DNA from: Adiantum capillus-veneris
Lineage: Eukaryota; Streptophyta; Polypodiopsida; Polypodiales; Pteridaceae
Assembly: GCA_014529385.2 (NCBI GenBank)
Contig: CM043960.1
Span: 73,631,410 to 73,695,409 of the forward strand
Direction of reading: 5' to 3'
Length of the DNA stretch: 64,000 nt
In this document: positions 12,895 to 24,712 of the stretch, one piece after another
Layout: each line of letters begins with the position of its first letter
Position numbering within the stretch: the stretch's first letter is position 1
Program-made: the position numbers and the translations under genes
The notes under the pieces: model-generated
Databases searched by the model: none
What the model was told of the DNA's origin: nothing
The model's input: only the letters and a program-made list of their open reading frames with translations

Positions 12895-13080
12895 TAGGTT
12901 ACCCAAGAAGCGTAGCTTGGTTGGTGAGACCTTTGAGATGTAACCCCAAGGTTGAGGGTTTGAGGCTCACAAGTTGCGTTCTCTTGGGTGTATTCTCCTC
13001 TCCTATTGGGGGGGTGGTTCCACGGTTGCCCCTCGAGGGTGTAATGTGTAGCAATGTACAGTTGTAAATACATGATATGT
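12895..13080 (+). mobile_element. Possible tRNA-derived SINE
   Basis: TAGCTTGGTTGG at about 12913 resembles a pol III A box, and GGGTTTGAGGCT about 36 bases later resembles a B box (GGTTCGANNC). The spacing fits a tRNA-derived promoter. A GC-rich body and an AT-rich end (TTGTAAATACATG) follow. I cannot fix the ends or find a target-site duplication. A decayed tRNA fragment is the alternative. Confidence 0.4.
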
Positions 13081-13221
13081 GTATAGTTTCTCCCTGCTTC
13101 TTTCCACATGGAAAAAGGTGCAAAGGGCACGTGGAGAAGAGAGATAGGGAAAGGGAAAGAGATCCCCGTGTTTCAGGCGCAAATAGGTGGGCACAATCTT
13201 TTTTACTTGATAGCATGTGGA

Positions 13222-13693
13222 AGAAAGAGAGAGAGAGAGAGAGAGAGTTTTCTTCGTATGTCAACAATCGGACCGACGGCCTTGTTGTGTTAAACTGCTC
13301 ATGCATATGTGTTTCCAAAGGACACGTCGACAACAAAGAAAACATCAAGAGGGCACCTATTGTAGACGATGGTAGCCTGCACTTCTGTTAGACGTTGTGC
13401 AGAGTGGACGAGGTAGGCATATGTTTGAACCTTCGGGGTGGCACTCTGTGCGTCGATGTGCAGAGCAGGGGAGCTGGGATTTTGCAGAGCAATGGACACA
13501 GCAAAGGACTTTAATGCAGACCCGGTGACAGGTGGTAATAACAGGGGAAAGTGCTTTGGAGATTTTTTTCCGAGAGAGAGGTTTTGTTTGCTTTGGTTGT
13601 GATGGCCTCCCTCTGCGTAGGTGACATGTGTGCCTGCAAGTAGGGTAGGAATGGCATTTTTCTTTGAAGTGGAAAAATCCACAGGGTGTCACT

Positions 13694-13748
<55 letters not shown>

Positions 13749-13880
13749 AATGTGCATCAGCACGAGCACAGATAGATAGAGAGATTTTTTCTTGTTCATT
13801 GTGATCGTATATGTTCAAGGAGAGACAAAGAGATATCTACTATTTGTGGCAATGGAAGAGAGAGAAAGGGTGGGGTGAAG

Positions 13881-13927
<47 letters not shown>

Positions 13928-14433
13928 GGGTTGCTACCATGACATGCACTATCAAGGAGCAATGATGCACGAGAGCGAGGCATGACAAAGGAAGGGAGAG
14001 GAGGGCACAGAGGCGGCGATGTTGAGCATACGCTGGTCTTCGCAATGCATGATGGTGACAAGGGATGTGTTTTTCCTTCAAGTTCCAAGATCTGACAAAC
14101 TAAATTGTTAACTTGATTTCACCCCTGTAGGTATAGTTACCTAATACTCTTTTTAACATGCTAGGGATAGTGGATGCCCCCACTTCAAGTTAGATAGTAT
14201 ATAAAATAATTTGGCCTTGCAAATATATTCACAAAACATGAATATTTGGGGTATTTTAGGCAAAGCCTAGAGCTATAGTTCAGCTACTCTTTTGAGCCGA
14301 TGATGATATGCTCGATGAGAGACATTAGATATCCACTTATAATCTTCAACACCTCAAGGCTCGGAGTGATCTTGAGGTTGATTTGTAATTTATGCTATGC
14401 TTAATACAATTCACTGACCTATTGTGAGTTTTG
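13222..14433. repeat. Repeat U, copy 1 (unoccupied by copia)
   Basis: This matches 44533-44770 joined to 49967-51030, with similarity starting in a GA run and ending at CCTATTGTGAGTTTT. It contains three GA microsatellites (about 13226-13247, 13696-13746, 13884-13925). At about 13455-13465 it shows a single GTGCAGAGCAGG where copy 2 has the copia element between two CAGAG copies. I see no coding domain and no clear terminal repeats; its class is unknown. Confidence 0.75.
13696..13746 (+). repeat. (GA)n microsatellite in U copy 1
   Basis: 51 bp of GA. The matching array in U copy 2 (50209-50294) is longer. Confidence 0.95.
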
Positions 14434-14539
14434 GGGGCAAAAAAGGATTGAAGGAAGAGAGGTCACGTGACATAAAATCCATGTGCACAATCAAATTTTC
14501 AACCAAGTCACATCTAGTAGTCTTTCCAATCTTGTTTGC

Positions 14540-16600
14540 ATCCTAGCATATAGATCACCACTCTGCATCTTGTATAATGTCTAAGAAACTTGCCATGTCA
14601 TGATCTCCTTCAAACACACGGCGGTTGCTCACTTGCCATATATGATAAAAGAAGTACCTGATAGTTTGAGTACATATGAGTAGAGCAGGGCTTCCCAGCT
14701 TCTTGCCACCAAGGAACAGATCAGTCTTAAAGAATCTGATGTGCCATGTCCTTTGGATCCACTTGCAAATTTTCCATGTTAGTCCTCTGATCAATCGACA
14801 TTCCATGAATAGGTGGCCAATATCCTCACTAGCTATCCTTCATCCCAAGCATTGATTCAACCCAATTCCTCTCTCTTGGATCTTTTCACTCATCGATAAC
14901 ATCACCTTCCATAAAAAAGCCCTTGTAAATTGCCACTGCTTTGGTTTCAAAATATTCTCCATGACTTTCTCCCGTCGTTCGTTTGGCCATTGTCTCTTCC
15001 ATATTCTGTTGAGGGGGCTAATCCAATTATTCTCATGTATGATTGCATGATATGTGGCTTTAGACTGGGGTTTCCATAATAGAATACTTATGGGCCATCG
15101 CATTCCACTCAAACTCAGATTCACAGATTGGCATTACAACCTTGTCAAGCTCTTTTATCACTTTGTTGACTAACAATATCTCAAAGCCATTCAGTTGATA
15201 TTGGGTTGCATAAAGGTCAAAGGTTTTCCAACTCTTACTGTTATTGTCCTAAAAGTAAGCTAGTTGATTCCGACCTTTATTACTCAATTTCCTGGCCGTT
15301 CCAAAAGGGGCTTTGAGGTGGTCCTGTGACTTTAGATAGCCAGGGGGATGAGTGCAAGGTGGAGTTCTTTGCAATACCTAGTTTCTTCCCCCCACTCCAC
15401 AACCCCATCTGCTCTTTCACACTTCCTTACTAGCTCCCTTAAGATGCCCCCTAGACTTAGATTAGACCACGTGTCCGGGCTAAGAGTTTGTTGTGCAACT
15501 CTACTCCTTTCCACTTACCACCTTTTGAGCCAAGTTTAGCTACATCCAACATATCTTTGATCATAATAGCCCAAGCTTGGTCCCGTTTTGCCAATGAGGC
15601 CGTCAAATGTGACACAACATGCCTCAACATGGGAAAGTGGCTTAAGAATTTCAAGACCTCCTTGGTCCACTAGTTGAATGACAAGCTCCCATCTGACCCA
15701 CTGACATGGTCTGGAGGATTTTGGGTTGTTTTTCCATTGAAATATTTTTAGTGGTTTTAAGAACTCTTTCCAGTGACACTTAGCCATCTTGAGAAGTGGG
15801 CTAGTGACGGCAATATAGCGGAGCATAAATGAGTTTATTACTCTAATCTTGTTTCAAAATGGGAGTAGAGAAAACTCCCACCTTTTCATTTTCACTCTGA
15901 CTTTTTCAACGACCCAATGAAATATCTTTTTGTGAGTCACATCCACCCAAAACGGGCCCCCCACAAGCCTGAAGATATTCCCTTTTGAGACAATCTCACT
16001 TTACCAGTGAGAAGGGTCAAAGGAGTCATTTTCCAACACGGAGATCAGCCTTGACTTCTCAATATTACACTTGGAACCCAAGGCCACAACAAAAATTTGC
16101 ACAATCTATAGGGATTTTTTGACAACCTGGGGGCATGCTTTCAAGAAGAGGAGCAAAACATCTGTGAATAGTTTTTCCAAGAGCTGCTCATTGCCCGGTA
16201 AATTCAGGACCTATAACTCCCCTTACGTGGCACTGGCTTCAAGCATTGTGCTGAGAGGATCGATCCAATGGCAAAGATCAGGGGGGGCATGTGTCATGCA
16301 TGCTTGGTAGATCTTTTGACCTCAAAGGAGTCCACAATCCTATCATTAACGAATAGGAGCTCTATCTGGCTGCCAGCCCCCAGTGTGCAAATGAGGCAGC
16401 ATAGGCAAGGCCCAAATCCCGGATGTTCCATGACAATTTGTATATATGACCATGTTATTTTTTCATAAGCCTTATCAAGGTCAAGCTATAGCATAATGCA
16501 CTCTTTCTTCCTTGAATTTTACGGCACCTAATACCTCATACAAATTAAGATGTACCAATGGGCTTTCTTTTGTTACCAAAATCATAGTCATTTTATGGCA
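14540..16600 (-). pseudogene. LINE (non-LTR retrotransposon) remnant: RT and C-terminal zf-RVT region
   Basis: Read on the minus strand, an RT motif of the form L-D-L-D-K-A-Y-x-K-x-x-W (plant L1-type usually F-x-K-A-Y-D) lies at about 16450-16490. RT thumb-like sequence with K-M-K-R-W follows at about 15890-15960, then a G-G-L-x-I motif near 15655. A zf-RVT-like stretch follows, with F-L-W-K-V-M near 14895 and E-D-I-G-H-L-F-M-E-C near 14800-14830. Many stops and frameshifts break it. No endonuclease domain remains: the 5' end has been replaced by caulimovirid sequence near 16.6-16.67 kb. It ends near 14.54 kb without a clear poly(A). Confidence 0.75.
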
Positions 16601-16667
16601 TTGGGACACCAACGCCCAATGAATCTTGCAAGTGGGAGAAGGGAATTCAGCTTCTTTCCAATTGACC

Positions 16668-17826
16668 CTTTGTATATTCAGATGATCCAAAGGACCTCTG
16701 GTATACCGGTTTCTCAATGAATGAAGCTATCTCTTTTCTGGATTTGGATCTACCTAATACTTTGTACTCTGCAATAGATCCAAGCTATTGAATGTTTAAA
16801 GCTACTGGATGTTGTAATTCATGAGGAGAGTTTTAAAGATGTCCAATCTCCATTCTGCAGGGAATTGAACTTCCTGCCAATTGACCATTTTAGGCAGACT
16901 GCCCAAAGTTGTATCATCCACCTTTGTAACAATATGCTAACCGTGGATTTGAGAATCATTATCCCTCAAATACCTAGAGTTATATACTGAAGGTAGACAA
17001 GTATTGATAGTGCAGATTATCATGCGATAGGCTATCTGAAGATGGTCAGAGTTATTTTTGAGATCTAATCCATGTGTTTTAATGAGGAGAGAGATCGTCT
17101 CATCAAAATATTTGTCAGTCAGACTACAAGGAAAGTTAGGAAAACATTCTATGTAGATTGGCTCATTAGACAAGCTTCCTTGTAAGACTCTAATTGTTTG
17201 GTCAGGTAAGTTTCTATGCCTAGTGTCAAGTAGGGCTCCTAGACAAGAAGCATTAAAGCCTTTTCAAAACAAAGGTATTATGCCCACATCTATATAGCCT
17301 ATGTGCACAAACTGTTGTCCTTTGCTTAATGCCTTCTTCCTAAACTCGGAGAGTTCTTCGAACAAATGGATTATGTGATTATCAGAATCGCTATCTTTGA
17401 TGGTTAGTTTACCATGATTTTCATGGTACAGGGTATTAGCAGAAAGAGCGAAAACTTTGTTATGCTTATATACCTAGGAATTAGAAACCTTGTGTAAACT
17501 CCATTTATCAACGTTGTCAGAGAAGAGTCTCTTGAAGGATGATAAGATCATTTCCCTGTTGAATAGTTGATTATGCCAACGAAGTAGCTAGCTCTCTAGG
17601 GTGTCAATGGATTGCAGAAATGGAGAGAACTAGATAGTGGGATAAAAGGAGACGGGAAGAGTTGATGATGTCTCTGTCTAAGCGGCACCAAGCCTAGCAA
17701 CGGTGACTAAACAACAAAGGAAACTCCAACCACAAACTCTAGCCAATCCTCGCGAGCACTCACAGTTTGCTAGTGATACCTCACATGGTTAATCATAATC
17801 TATAAACACCAATGGCTCTGATACCA
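16668..17826 (-). pseudogene. Caulimovirid movement protein with leader and primer site (block 1)
   Basis: Read on the minus strand: primer site (17815-17826), about 200 bp of leader, then MP. The MP shows the 30K-type core with V-G-I-I-P-L-F near 17285 followed by L-L-D-T-R-H-R near 17220, and an open stretch 16937-17173. The block ends near 16668, in the MP C-terminal part, against the LINE. The MP would move viral nucleoprotein through plasmodesmata. Stops (for example near 17475) and frameshifts disable it. Confidence 0.8.
17815..17826 (-). other. Caulimovirid tRNA-iMet primer-binding site
   Basis: On the minus strand this reads TGGTATCAGAGC, the exact complement of the initiator tRNA-Met 3' end used by caulimovirids. 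It marks the start of the viral genome in block 1. The orientation of the viral sequence flips right beside it. Confidence 0.85.
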
Positions 17827-19878
17827 ATTTAGGGCGGAAGGAAAGAGACCATACAACAGCGAACATAGAGACAACACAGTTACAAAGGTGGATGATACAA
17901 CTTTGGATAGTCTGCTTAAAATGGTCAACTGGCAGGAAGTTGAATTCCATGAATAATTCCAATTGGATATCTCTAAAACTCTACTCAATGAAATACAGCA
18001 TCCTGTAGCTTTAAGCATTCAACAGCTTGGATCTACTACACAGTACAAACTCTTAGGCAAATCCAAATCCAAAAAAGTGATAGCTTCTTCATTGAGAAAC
18101 TGGTATACTAGAGGTCCTTTGGATCATCTGAATATCCAACCAGTCTAGCCTCTGCTTCAACTTCTCATCGGCGCCATTCTCCTCCAGCATTAGCATGTAT
18201 TCATCCAAAAACCTACAAATATTATGAAGGGTTGTTTCGGTGTAAACTCTATAATTGCATCATGGCCTCTTAATTTGTCGCTATTCGTATTGAGCTCCTT
18301 ACAAAGGCAGCAGTTGATGACAAGGATCTTACTCACAATCTTCCTTATATTGTCCCATCCCTGAATAATTGACAACAACCTTTAGAGTCAACTTCTAATT
18401 GGCATACCAATGCCCTGAAAGAAATCGCACTCCTACAATATCTTTTTTCCCCTGGGGTTATTTGCATCTCCTTCCGACAGAGGCAAACCACCAGTAAGTG
18501 ATATGCAGCAGACAGCCTTGCAACAAGCCATTAATTGTGATAGTGACTCGCAACATAAAGGCTTTCCTTGCATGTTTTCCACAGTGTTAAAAGAACTTGT
18601 GATTACTTATGTCTCTAGCTTCCCTCCAAACATGTACCCTTTTATGGCAGAAGACATTGAAGATGGGTTTAATCCCTATCACCGTTGGGGAAGCAATGCT
18701 GAAATACAACCATGGCAGCAAAGGCAGGCAATGGGAGAAGTAGTCAGAACTATTCTACTTGAAGACATGCAATGGACAATTTATCAAGATGACAGTTGTG
18801 TTGAATATGAAGAGCAAGAATTGGATGAACTGGATATATTCATTCCTCACATATTCCCAGCTCCAAAGAATCTTTTGATAATTCTTCAGACATCAGTTCT
18901 GAAGATGAAATTTGAATTTTGAATCCAGTCAAAATGCAGACAGAGGATGTCAAGATTGAAATCCCTTCATCATCTTCTTCTACGACTCTAAAAGGAATCT
19001 CCAAGATTGGAGATATGACCATTCTTGACATTGATGGCTTAAATCACGATCAGGTATGAAAAGTCTTTAAATACATCTCTAATTTTGCACACTACAAAAT
19101 TCATTACACAGACTTGATGCAAAGACAATCAGTATCTATGATCATAGCATGATTCCAAGGCATGCTAAGAGCATGGTGGGATGATCTGATCTAAGTGCAG
19201 ATAGCAAACCCTACATTATGCAAGGAGGTTCTGATGGTCATGAAAACTTTGATAATGTTATTTTCACTATTCTTTGCAACTTTAGTCATGCAGTTTCTTC
19301 GATCAACCAATAAGATTCAAGAAAGGAACAAAGAAGCCTTCTTTAGAAGCAAGCTATGTGACTTAACTCAAATTAGAAAATATCAGCAACATATGACTCA
19401 TCTAATGTACCCGTTTCCTGGTGGATACTTCAAATCAGAATACAAGCAGTATTATCTGAATTCTTTTCCAAAATCATTTGCAAATTTAGTAAAAGAAATA
19501 ATAAAATCAGCTCGTTTACATATGGGCAAAAATATTTCCGTAGCTCAGATAAATGCTTTCATTGATGAAGTCACTGATCTGGAATGTGCCAGAATCAGGA
19601 TGAAGAAGGATATCAAGCAAGTGAAAGGATTCAGCTCACATTTTTGTGACAAGGAAATAAAGTTCAAGACCTTTGGCTGCAGAGACAAAAGTAAATTCAA
19701 TTGCAAGGTTAAGCCCAGACAAAAAAAATATAGAAAAAGATTCAAAGTAGCACGCCGCAAACGCAAGCTAAGCAAAGAGGAAAGAAAGCAAGTCAAGTGC
19801 TACATTTGCAACAAGCACGGACATATTACCCTAGAATGTCCTCAAAGGTAAAGAACATTTGGAAATGCAATGCTAATA
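17827..19878 (+). pseudogene. Caulimovirid MP C-terminal part and coat protein (block 2)
   Basis: After about 50 bp of unassigned sequence the plus strand enters MP in its middle (TTACAAAGGTGGATGATAC, about 17879), without the N-terminal half. CP follows from about 18500: an acidic N-terminal region open at 18503-18922, then the capsid core open at 19195-19851, a basic K/R-rich tract near 19740, and the zinc knuckle CX2CX4HX4C with its first Cys at 19798. The frame stops right after the knuckle (TAA at 19849-19851). Near 19880 the array inverts. Confidence 0.82.
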
Positions 19879-21387
19879 GAACAGATAGAAACTCACAATG
19901 GTGCTGTTCACATTTAGTTCTTACCTGTTGGATGGCTTCCAAGATGGCTTTGTCATTCTTACTACAAATTTGTATGTAGTCGGCTGCTTCATTCATTGGA
20001 TGTAAAGTAGATGTAGATGCTTCTGGATGGACAGTCAAAGTAGGGATTTGATTGTGAGGATGACTTCGATCTTCATAATTATGCATGACTTCTTGCCTTT
20101 TATTTCTTATGGTAGGCCTAAGTCGTGGATGCATAAATTCCTTCCATTCTTCTTGTTGAGCGATGGTATTGGCTTGCTCAACCATATTTCTGAACAGGGA
20201 CACTGGAGTAGACTTTTGTTCCTCCTTGAGAGATAGATTAAGCTTTAAAGGACGTTGCTCTTCTTGCGAGGATTCTCTTTCATCTGAAGATTAATGGCTA
20301 AGGCTTGATGTAGATGATGGAACATACCTTTTTTCCTGTGGGAATGAAAAAGGTTTCTTCATTATCTTGGTTAACCTTGGCTCATTATTGTCATAGAAAT
20401 CTGGCATTTCAATATCTTGTGATGAAGACGATGTTGAATCATCTTCAAATTGTTCGTGATCTGACTCATAATCTACATATTCAGCAAATGTCGTTATGTT
20501 GCAGAGTATTGCAGTAGATTACCTCATACTCATATTTATCTTTCAGCACTGCATTTCCAAATTTTCTTTTCATTTGAGGAAATTCTAGGGCGATATGTCC
20601 CTCCTTGTTGCAAATGTAGCACTTGACTTTCTTTCTTTATTCTTTGCTTAGCTTGTGTTTGCGGCGTGCTACTTTGAATCTTTTTCCATATTTGTTTTGT
20701 CTAGGCTGAACCCTGCAATTGTATTTACTTTTGTGTCTGCAACCAAAGTCTTGACCTTTGTTTCCTTGTCACAGAAATGTGAGCTGAATCCTTTCACTTG
20801 CTCGATATCCTTCTTCATCCGGATTTCAACGCATTCCAGATCAGTGACTTCATCAATGAAAGCATTTATTTGAGCTATGGAAATATTTTTGTCCATATGT
20901 AAACCAGCTGCTTTAATTCTTTCTTTTAATATATTTGCAAATGATTATGGGAAAGAATTTAGATAATATACTGCTTATATTTTGATTTGAAGTATGCATC
21001 AGGGAATTGGTACATCAGATGAGTCATATGTTGCTGCTATTGTTTAATTTGAGTTAAGTCACATAGCTTGCTTTTGAAGAAGGCTTCTTTGTTCCTTTCT
21101 TGAATCTTGTTGGTTGATCCAAGGAACTGCATGAATAAAGCTGCAAAGAACATTGAAATAACGTTGTCAAAGTTTTCATGACCATCAGGACCTCCTTGCA
21201 TAATGTAGGCTTTGTTATCTACACTTAGATCATCCCACCATGCTCTGAGCATGCCTTGGAATTCTGCTATGATTAAAGATACTAATTGTCTTTGTGTCAA
21301 ATCTTTGTAATAAATTTTGTAGTGTACAGAATTATAGATGAATTCAAATACTTTCCATACCTAATCCTGATTTAATTCATCAATGTA
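19879..21387 (-). pseudogene. Caulimovirid coat protein and start of PR region, inverted (block 3)
   Basis: On the minus strand the CP core runs from about 21370 (open 21037-21300 and 20669-20896), through the zinc knuckle region (about 20578-20622), into the post-CP linker (open 19826-20203). A final Cys of the knuckle appears lost (Phe codon). It is inverted relative to block 2 and joined to it within the linker region, so the two form a CP-CP inverted repeat about 19.2-21.3 kb. Confidence 0.8.
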
Positions 21388-21512
21388 CATCTGCTTTACA
21401 TTCGATAAATGAAGCAGCTGACTACATACCAATTTGTAGTAAGAATGACAAAGCCATCTTGGAAGCCATCCAACAAGTAAGCACTAAATGTGAACAACTC
21501 CATCATCTGTTG
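21388..21512 (+). pseudogene. Caulimovirid PR-linker fragment (block 4)
   Basis: 125 bp matching the linker before PR (compare 25255-25380), wedged between two minus-strand CP pieces. Confidence 0.7.
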
Positions 21513-22146
21513 CTATTTTTTCTTTCAGCACTGCATTTCCAAATTTTATTTTCCTTTGAGGACATTCTGGCGCAATATGTCCCTGCTTGTTGAAAATGTA
21601 GCACTTAACTTGCTTTCTTTGTTTTTTGCTTAGCTTGCATTTGCGGCTTGCTACTTTGAATCTTTTTCCATATTTTTTTTGTCGGGGCTGAACCCTACAG
21701 TTGCATTTACTTTTGTCTATGCAACCAAAGGTCTTGACCTTTGTTTCCTTGTCGTAAAAATGTAAGTTGAATCCTTTCACTTGCTTGATATCCTTCTTCA
21801 TCCTGATTCTGGCACATTCGAGATTAGTGACTTCATCAATGAAATCTTTTATCTGAGCTACGAAAATATTTTCATCTAGATGTAAACTAGTTGCTTTTAT
21901 TCTTTCTTTTACTAAATTTGAAAATGATTCTGGGAAAGAATTTAGATAATACTACTTGTATTTTGATTTGAAGTATCCACCAGGAAACTGGTACATCAGA
22001 TGAGTCATATGTTGCTGATATTTTTTAATCTGAGTTAAGTGACATAGCTTGCTTCCAAAGAAGGCTTCTTTGTTCCTTTCTTGTATCTTGTCGGTTGATC
22101 CAAGGAACTGCATGACTACAGCTGCAAAGAAGAATGAAATAGCATA
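21513..22146 (-). pseudogene. Caulimovirid coat protein C-terminal half, inverted (block 5)
   Basis: On the minus strand this is open over 21484-21801 and holds the basic tract and the zinc knuckle (about 21560-21603, second Cys replaced by Phe). Upstream CP core sequence continues to about 22146 with frame breaks, then the array flips to plus-strand MP. Confidence 0.78.
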
Positions 22147-23040
22147 ACAAAGTTTTTGCTCTTTGTGCTAATACCATGTACCATGAAACTCATGGTAAAC
22201 TAACCATCAAAGATAGTGATTCTAATAATCACATAATCCATTTGTTTGAAGAACTCTCAGAGTTTAGGAAGAAGGCATTAAGCAAAGGACATCAGTTTGT
22301 GCGCGTAGGCTATATAGTTATGGGCATAATACCTTTGTTTCGAAAAGGCCTTAATTCTTCTAGTATAGTAGCCTTACTTGACACTAGGCATAGAAACTTA
22401 CCTGACTAGACAATTAGTGTCTTGCAAGGAAGCTTGTCTAATGGGCCAATGTACATAGAATGTTTTCCTAACTTTCCTTGTAGACTGGTTGACAAATATT
22501 TTGATGTGGTGATCTCTCTCCTCATTAAAGCACATGGTTTAGATCTGAAACATAACTCTAACCATCTTTAGATAGCCTAACGCATGATAATCCGCACTAG
22601 CAATACTTGTCTAACTTCAGTATATAACTCTGGGTATTTGTGGGATAATGATTCTCAAATCCGCGGTCAAAATATTTTTACAAAGAAGGAAGATACAATT
22701 TTGGGCAGTCTGCCTGAAATGGCAACTGGTAGAAATTTGAATTCCCTGCAGAATGAAAATTGGATATCTCTAAAACTCTACTCAATTTAGTACAGCATCC
22801 AGTAACTTTAAGCATTAAACCGCTTGGATCTAGTACACAGTACAAACCCTTAGGCAGATCCAAATCCAAAAAAGAGATAGATTCTTTCATTGAGAAACCG
22901 ATATACCAGAGTTCCTTTCGATCATCTGAATATCCAACTAGTCAAGCCTCTGCTTCCACTTCTCAATGGCGCCATTCTTCTCCAACATTAGCATGTATTC
23001 ATCCACAAACCTACAAAGATAATGAAGTGTTTTTTTAGTG
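22147..23040 (+). pseudogene. Caulimovirid movement protein (block 6)
   Basis: It enters in the MP N-terminal part (open 22176-22409), shows I-I-P-L-F near 22330 and L-D-T-R-H-R near 22378, and runs to the C-terminal Ser/His-rich tail near 23000. In-frame stops lie at about 22407, 22569 and others. It is the most complete plus-strand MP together with 40527-41460. Confidence 0.8.
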
Positions 23041-24712
23041 TAAACTCTGTAATCTCGTCATGGCCTCTGAATTTGTCGCTAATGGTATTGAGCTCCTTAC
23101 AAAGACAGCAGTTTTGACGACAAGTATCTTACTCACAGTCTTCCTTGTATTGTCCCGTCTTCGAATACTCGAGTGCAACTTTTAGAATCAACTTCTAGCT
23201 GGCATACCAATGCCATGAAAGAGATCGCGCTCCTACAATATCAAGTACTCTCTAAGCTTTCTCTTACCACTTTCCACATCTGTTTTCCCCAATGGGTATC
23301 TACATTTCCTTTCCACAAAGGCAAAGCACCAGTAAGTGACATGCAGTAGACAGCCTTGCAACAAGCCATTAGTTTTGGTGGTGGCTTGCAACATAAAGAT
23401 TTTCCTCGCATGTTTTCCACAGTGTTAAAAGAATCTGTGATTACTTTTATCTCTAGCTTCCCTCCAGAGATGTTTCCTTTTATGGCAGAACACATTGAAG
23501 ATGCGTTAAATCCCTATCACCGTTGGGAAAGAAATGCTGAAATACAACCATGGCAGCAAAGGCAGACAATGGGAGAAGTATTCAGAACCATTCTACCTAA
23601 AGACATGCAATGGACAATTTTTTAGGATGACAGTTCCATTGAATATGAAGAGCAAGAATTGGATGAATTGGATATAGTCATTGCTCACATGTTCCCAGCT
23701 CCATAAGAATTTGCTAATAATTCTTCAGACATCAGTTCTAAAGATGAAATTCGAATTCTAAATCCAGTCAAAATGCAGACATAGGATGTCAAGATTGAAA
23801 GCCCTTCATCATTCTTTTCTACGACTCTTAAAGGAGTTTCCAAGATTGGAGATATGACCATTCTTGACATTGATGGATTAAATTTAAATCAGGTATGGAA
23901 AGTTGTTGAATTCATCTATAATTTTTCACACTACGAAATTCATTACAAATACTTGATGCAAAGAAAATCAATATCTATGATCATAATAGGATTCCAAGGC
24001 ATGGTCAGAGCATGGTGGAATGATCTAAGTGTAGATAGCAAAGCCTACAATATGCAAGGAGGTCCTGATGTTCATGAAAACTTTGACAGTGTTATTTCAT
24101 TGTTCTTTGTAGCTTTAGTCATGCAGTTCCTTGGATCAACCAACAAGACTCAAGAAAGAAGCAAAGAAGCCTTCTTCAAAAGCAAGCTATGTGACTTAAA
24201 TCAGATCAAAAAATATCCGCAACATATGACTCATTTGATGTACTAGTTCCCTGACGGATACTTCAAATCAGAATACAAGCAGTATTATATGAATTCTTTC
24301 CCAAAACCAATTGCAAATTTAGTAAAAGAAATAATAAAAGCAGTTGGTTTACATCTGAACCAAAATATTTCCATAGCTCAGATAAATGCTTTCATTGATA
24401 AGGTCACTGATCTGGAATGTGCGAGAATCAGGATGAAGAAGGCTATCAAGCAAGTGAAAGGATTCAGCTCACATTTTTGTGACAAGGAAACAAAGGTCAA
24501 GACCTTTGTCTACAGAGACAAAAGTAAATGCAATTGCAGGGTTAAGCCCAAACAAAACAAATATGGAAAAGGATTCAATGTAGCACGCCGCAAACGCAAG
24601 CTAAGCAAAGAAGAAAGAAAGTAAGTCAAGTGCTACATTTGCAACAAGCAGGGACATATCGCCCCAGAATGTCCTCGAAGGGAAATAAAATTTGAAAGTG
24701 CAATGCTGAAAC
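23041..24712 (+). pseudogene. Caulimovirid coat protein (block 6)
   Basis: It continues directly from MP. Open pieces are 23356-23625 (N-terminal acidic region), 23854-24246 (capsid core) and 24289-24624 (core end and basic tract). The zinc knuckle is at about 24630-24673, just after a TAA at 24622-24624 that truncates the frame before it. The core closely resembles those at 19.2 and 42.2 kb. Confidence 0.82.

Noticed and set aside
14555-15826. Host protein genes on the minus strand at 14.5-15.9 kb
   Set aside because: The RT/zf-RVT motifs and their order identify them as parts of a LINE.
17815-17826. tRNA-Met gene
   Set aside because: Only the 12 bases complementary to the tRNA 3' end are present. 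It is a primer-binding site, not a gene.
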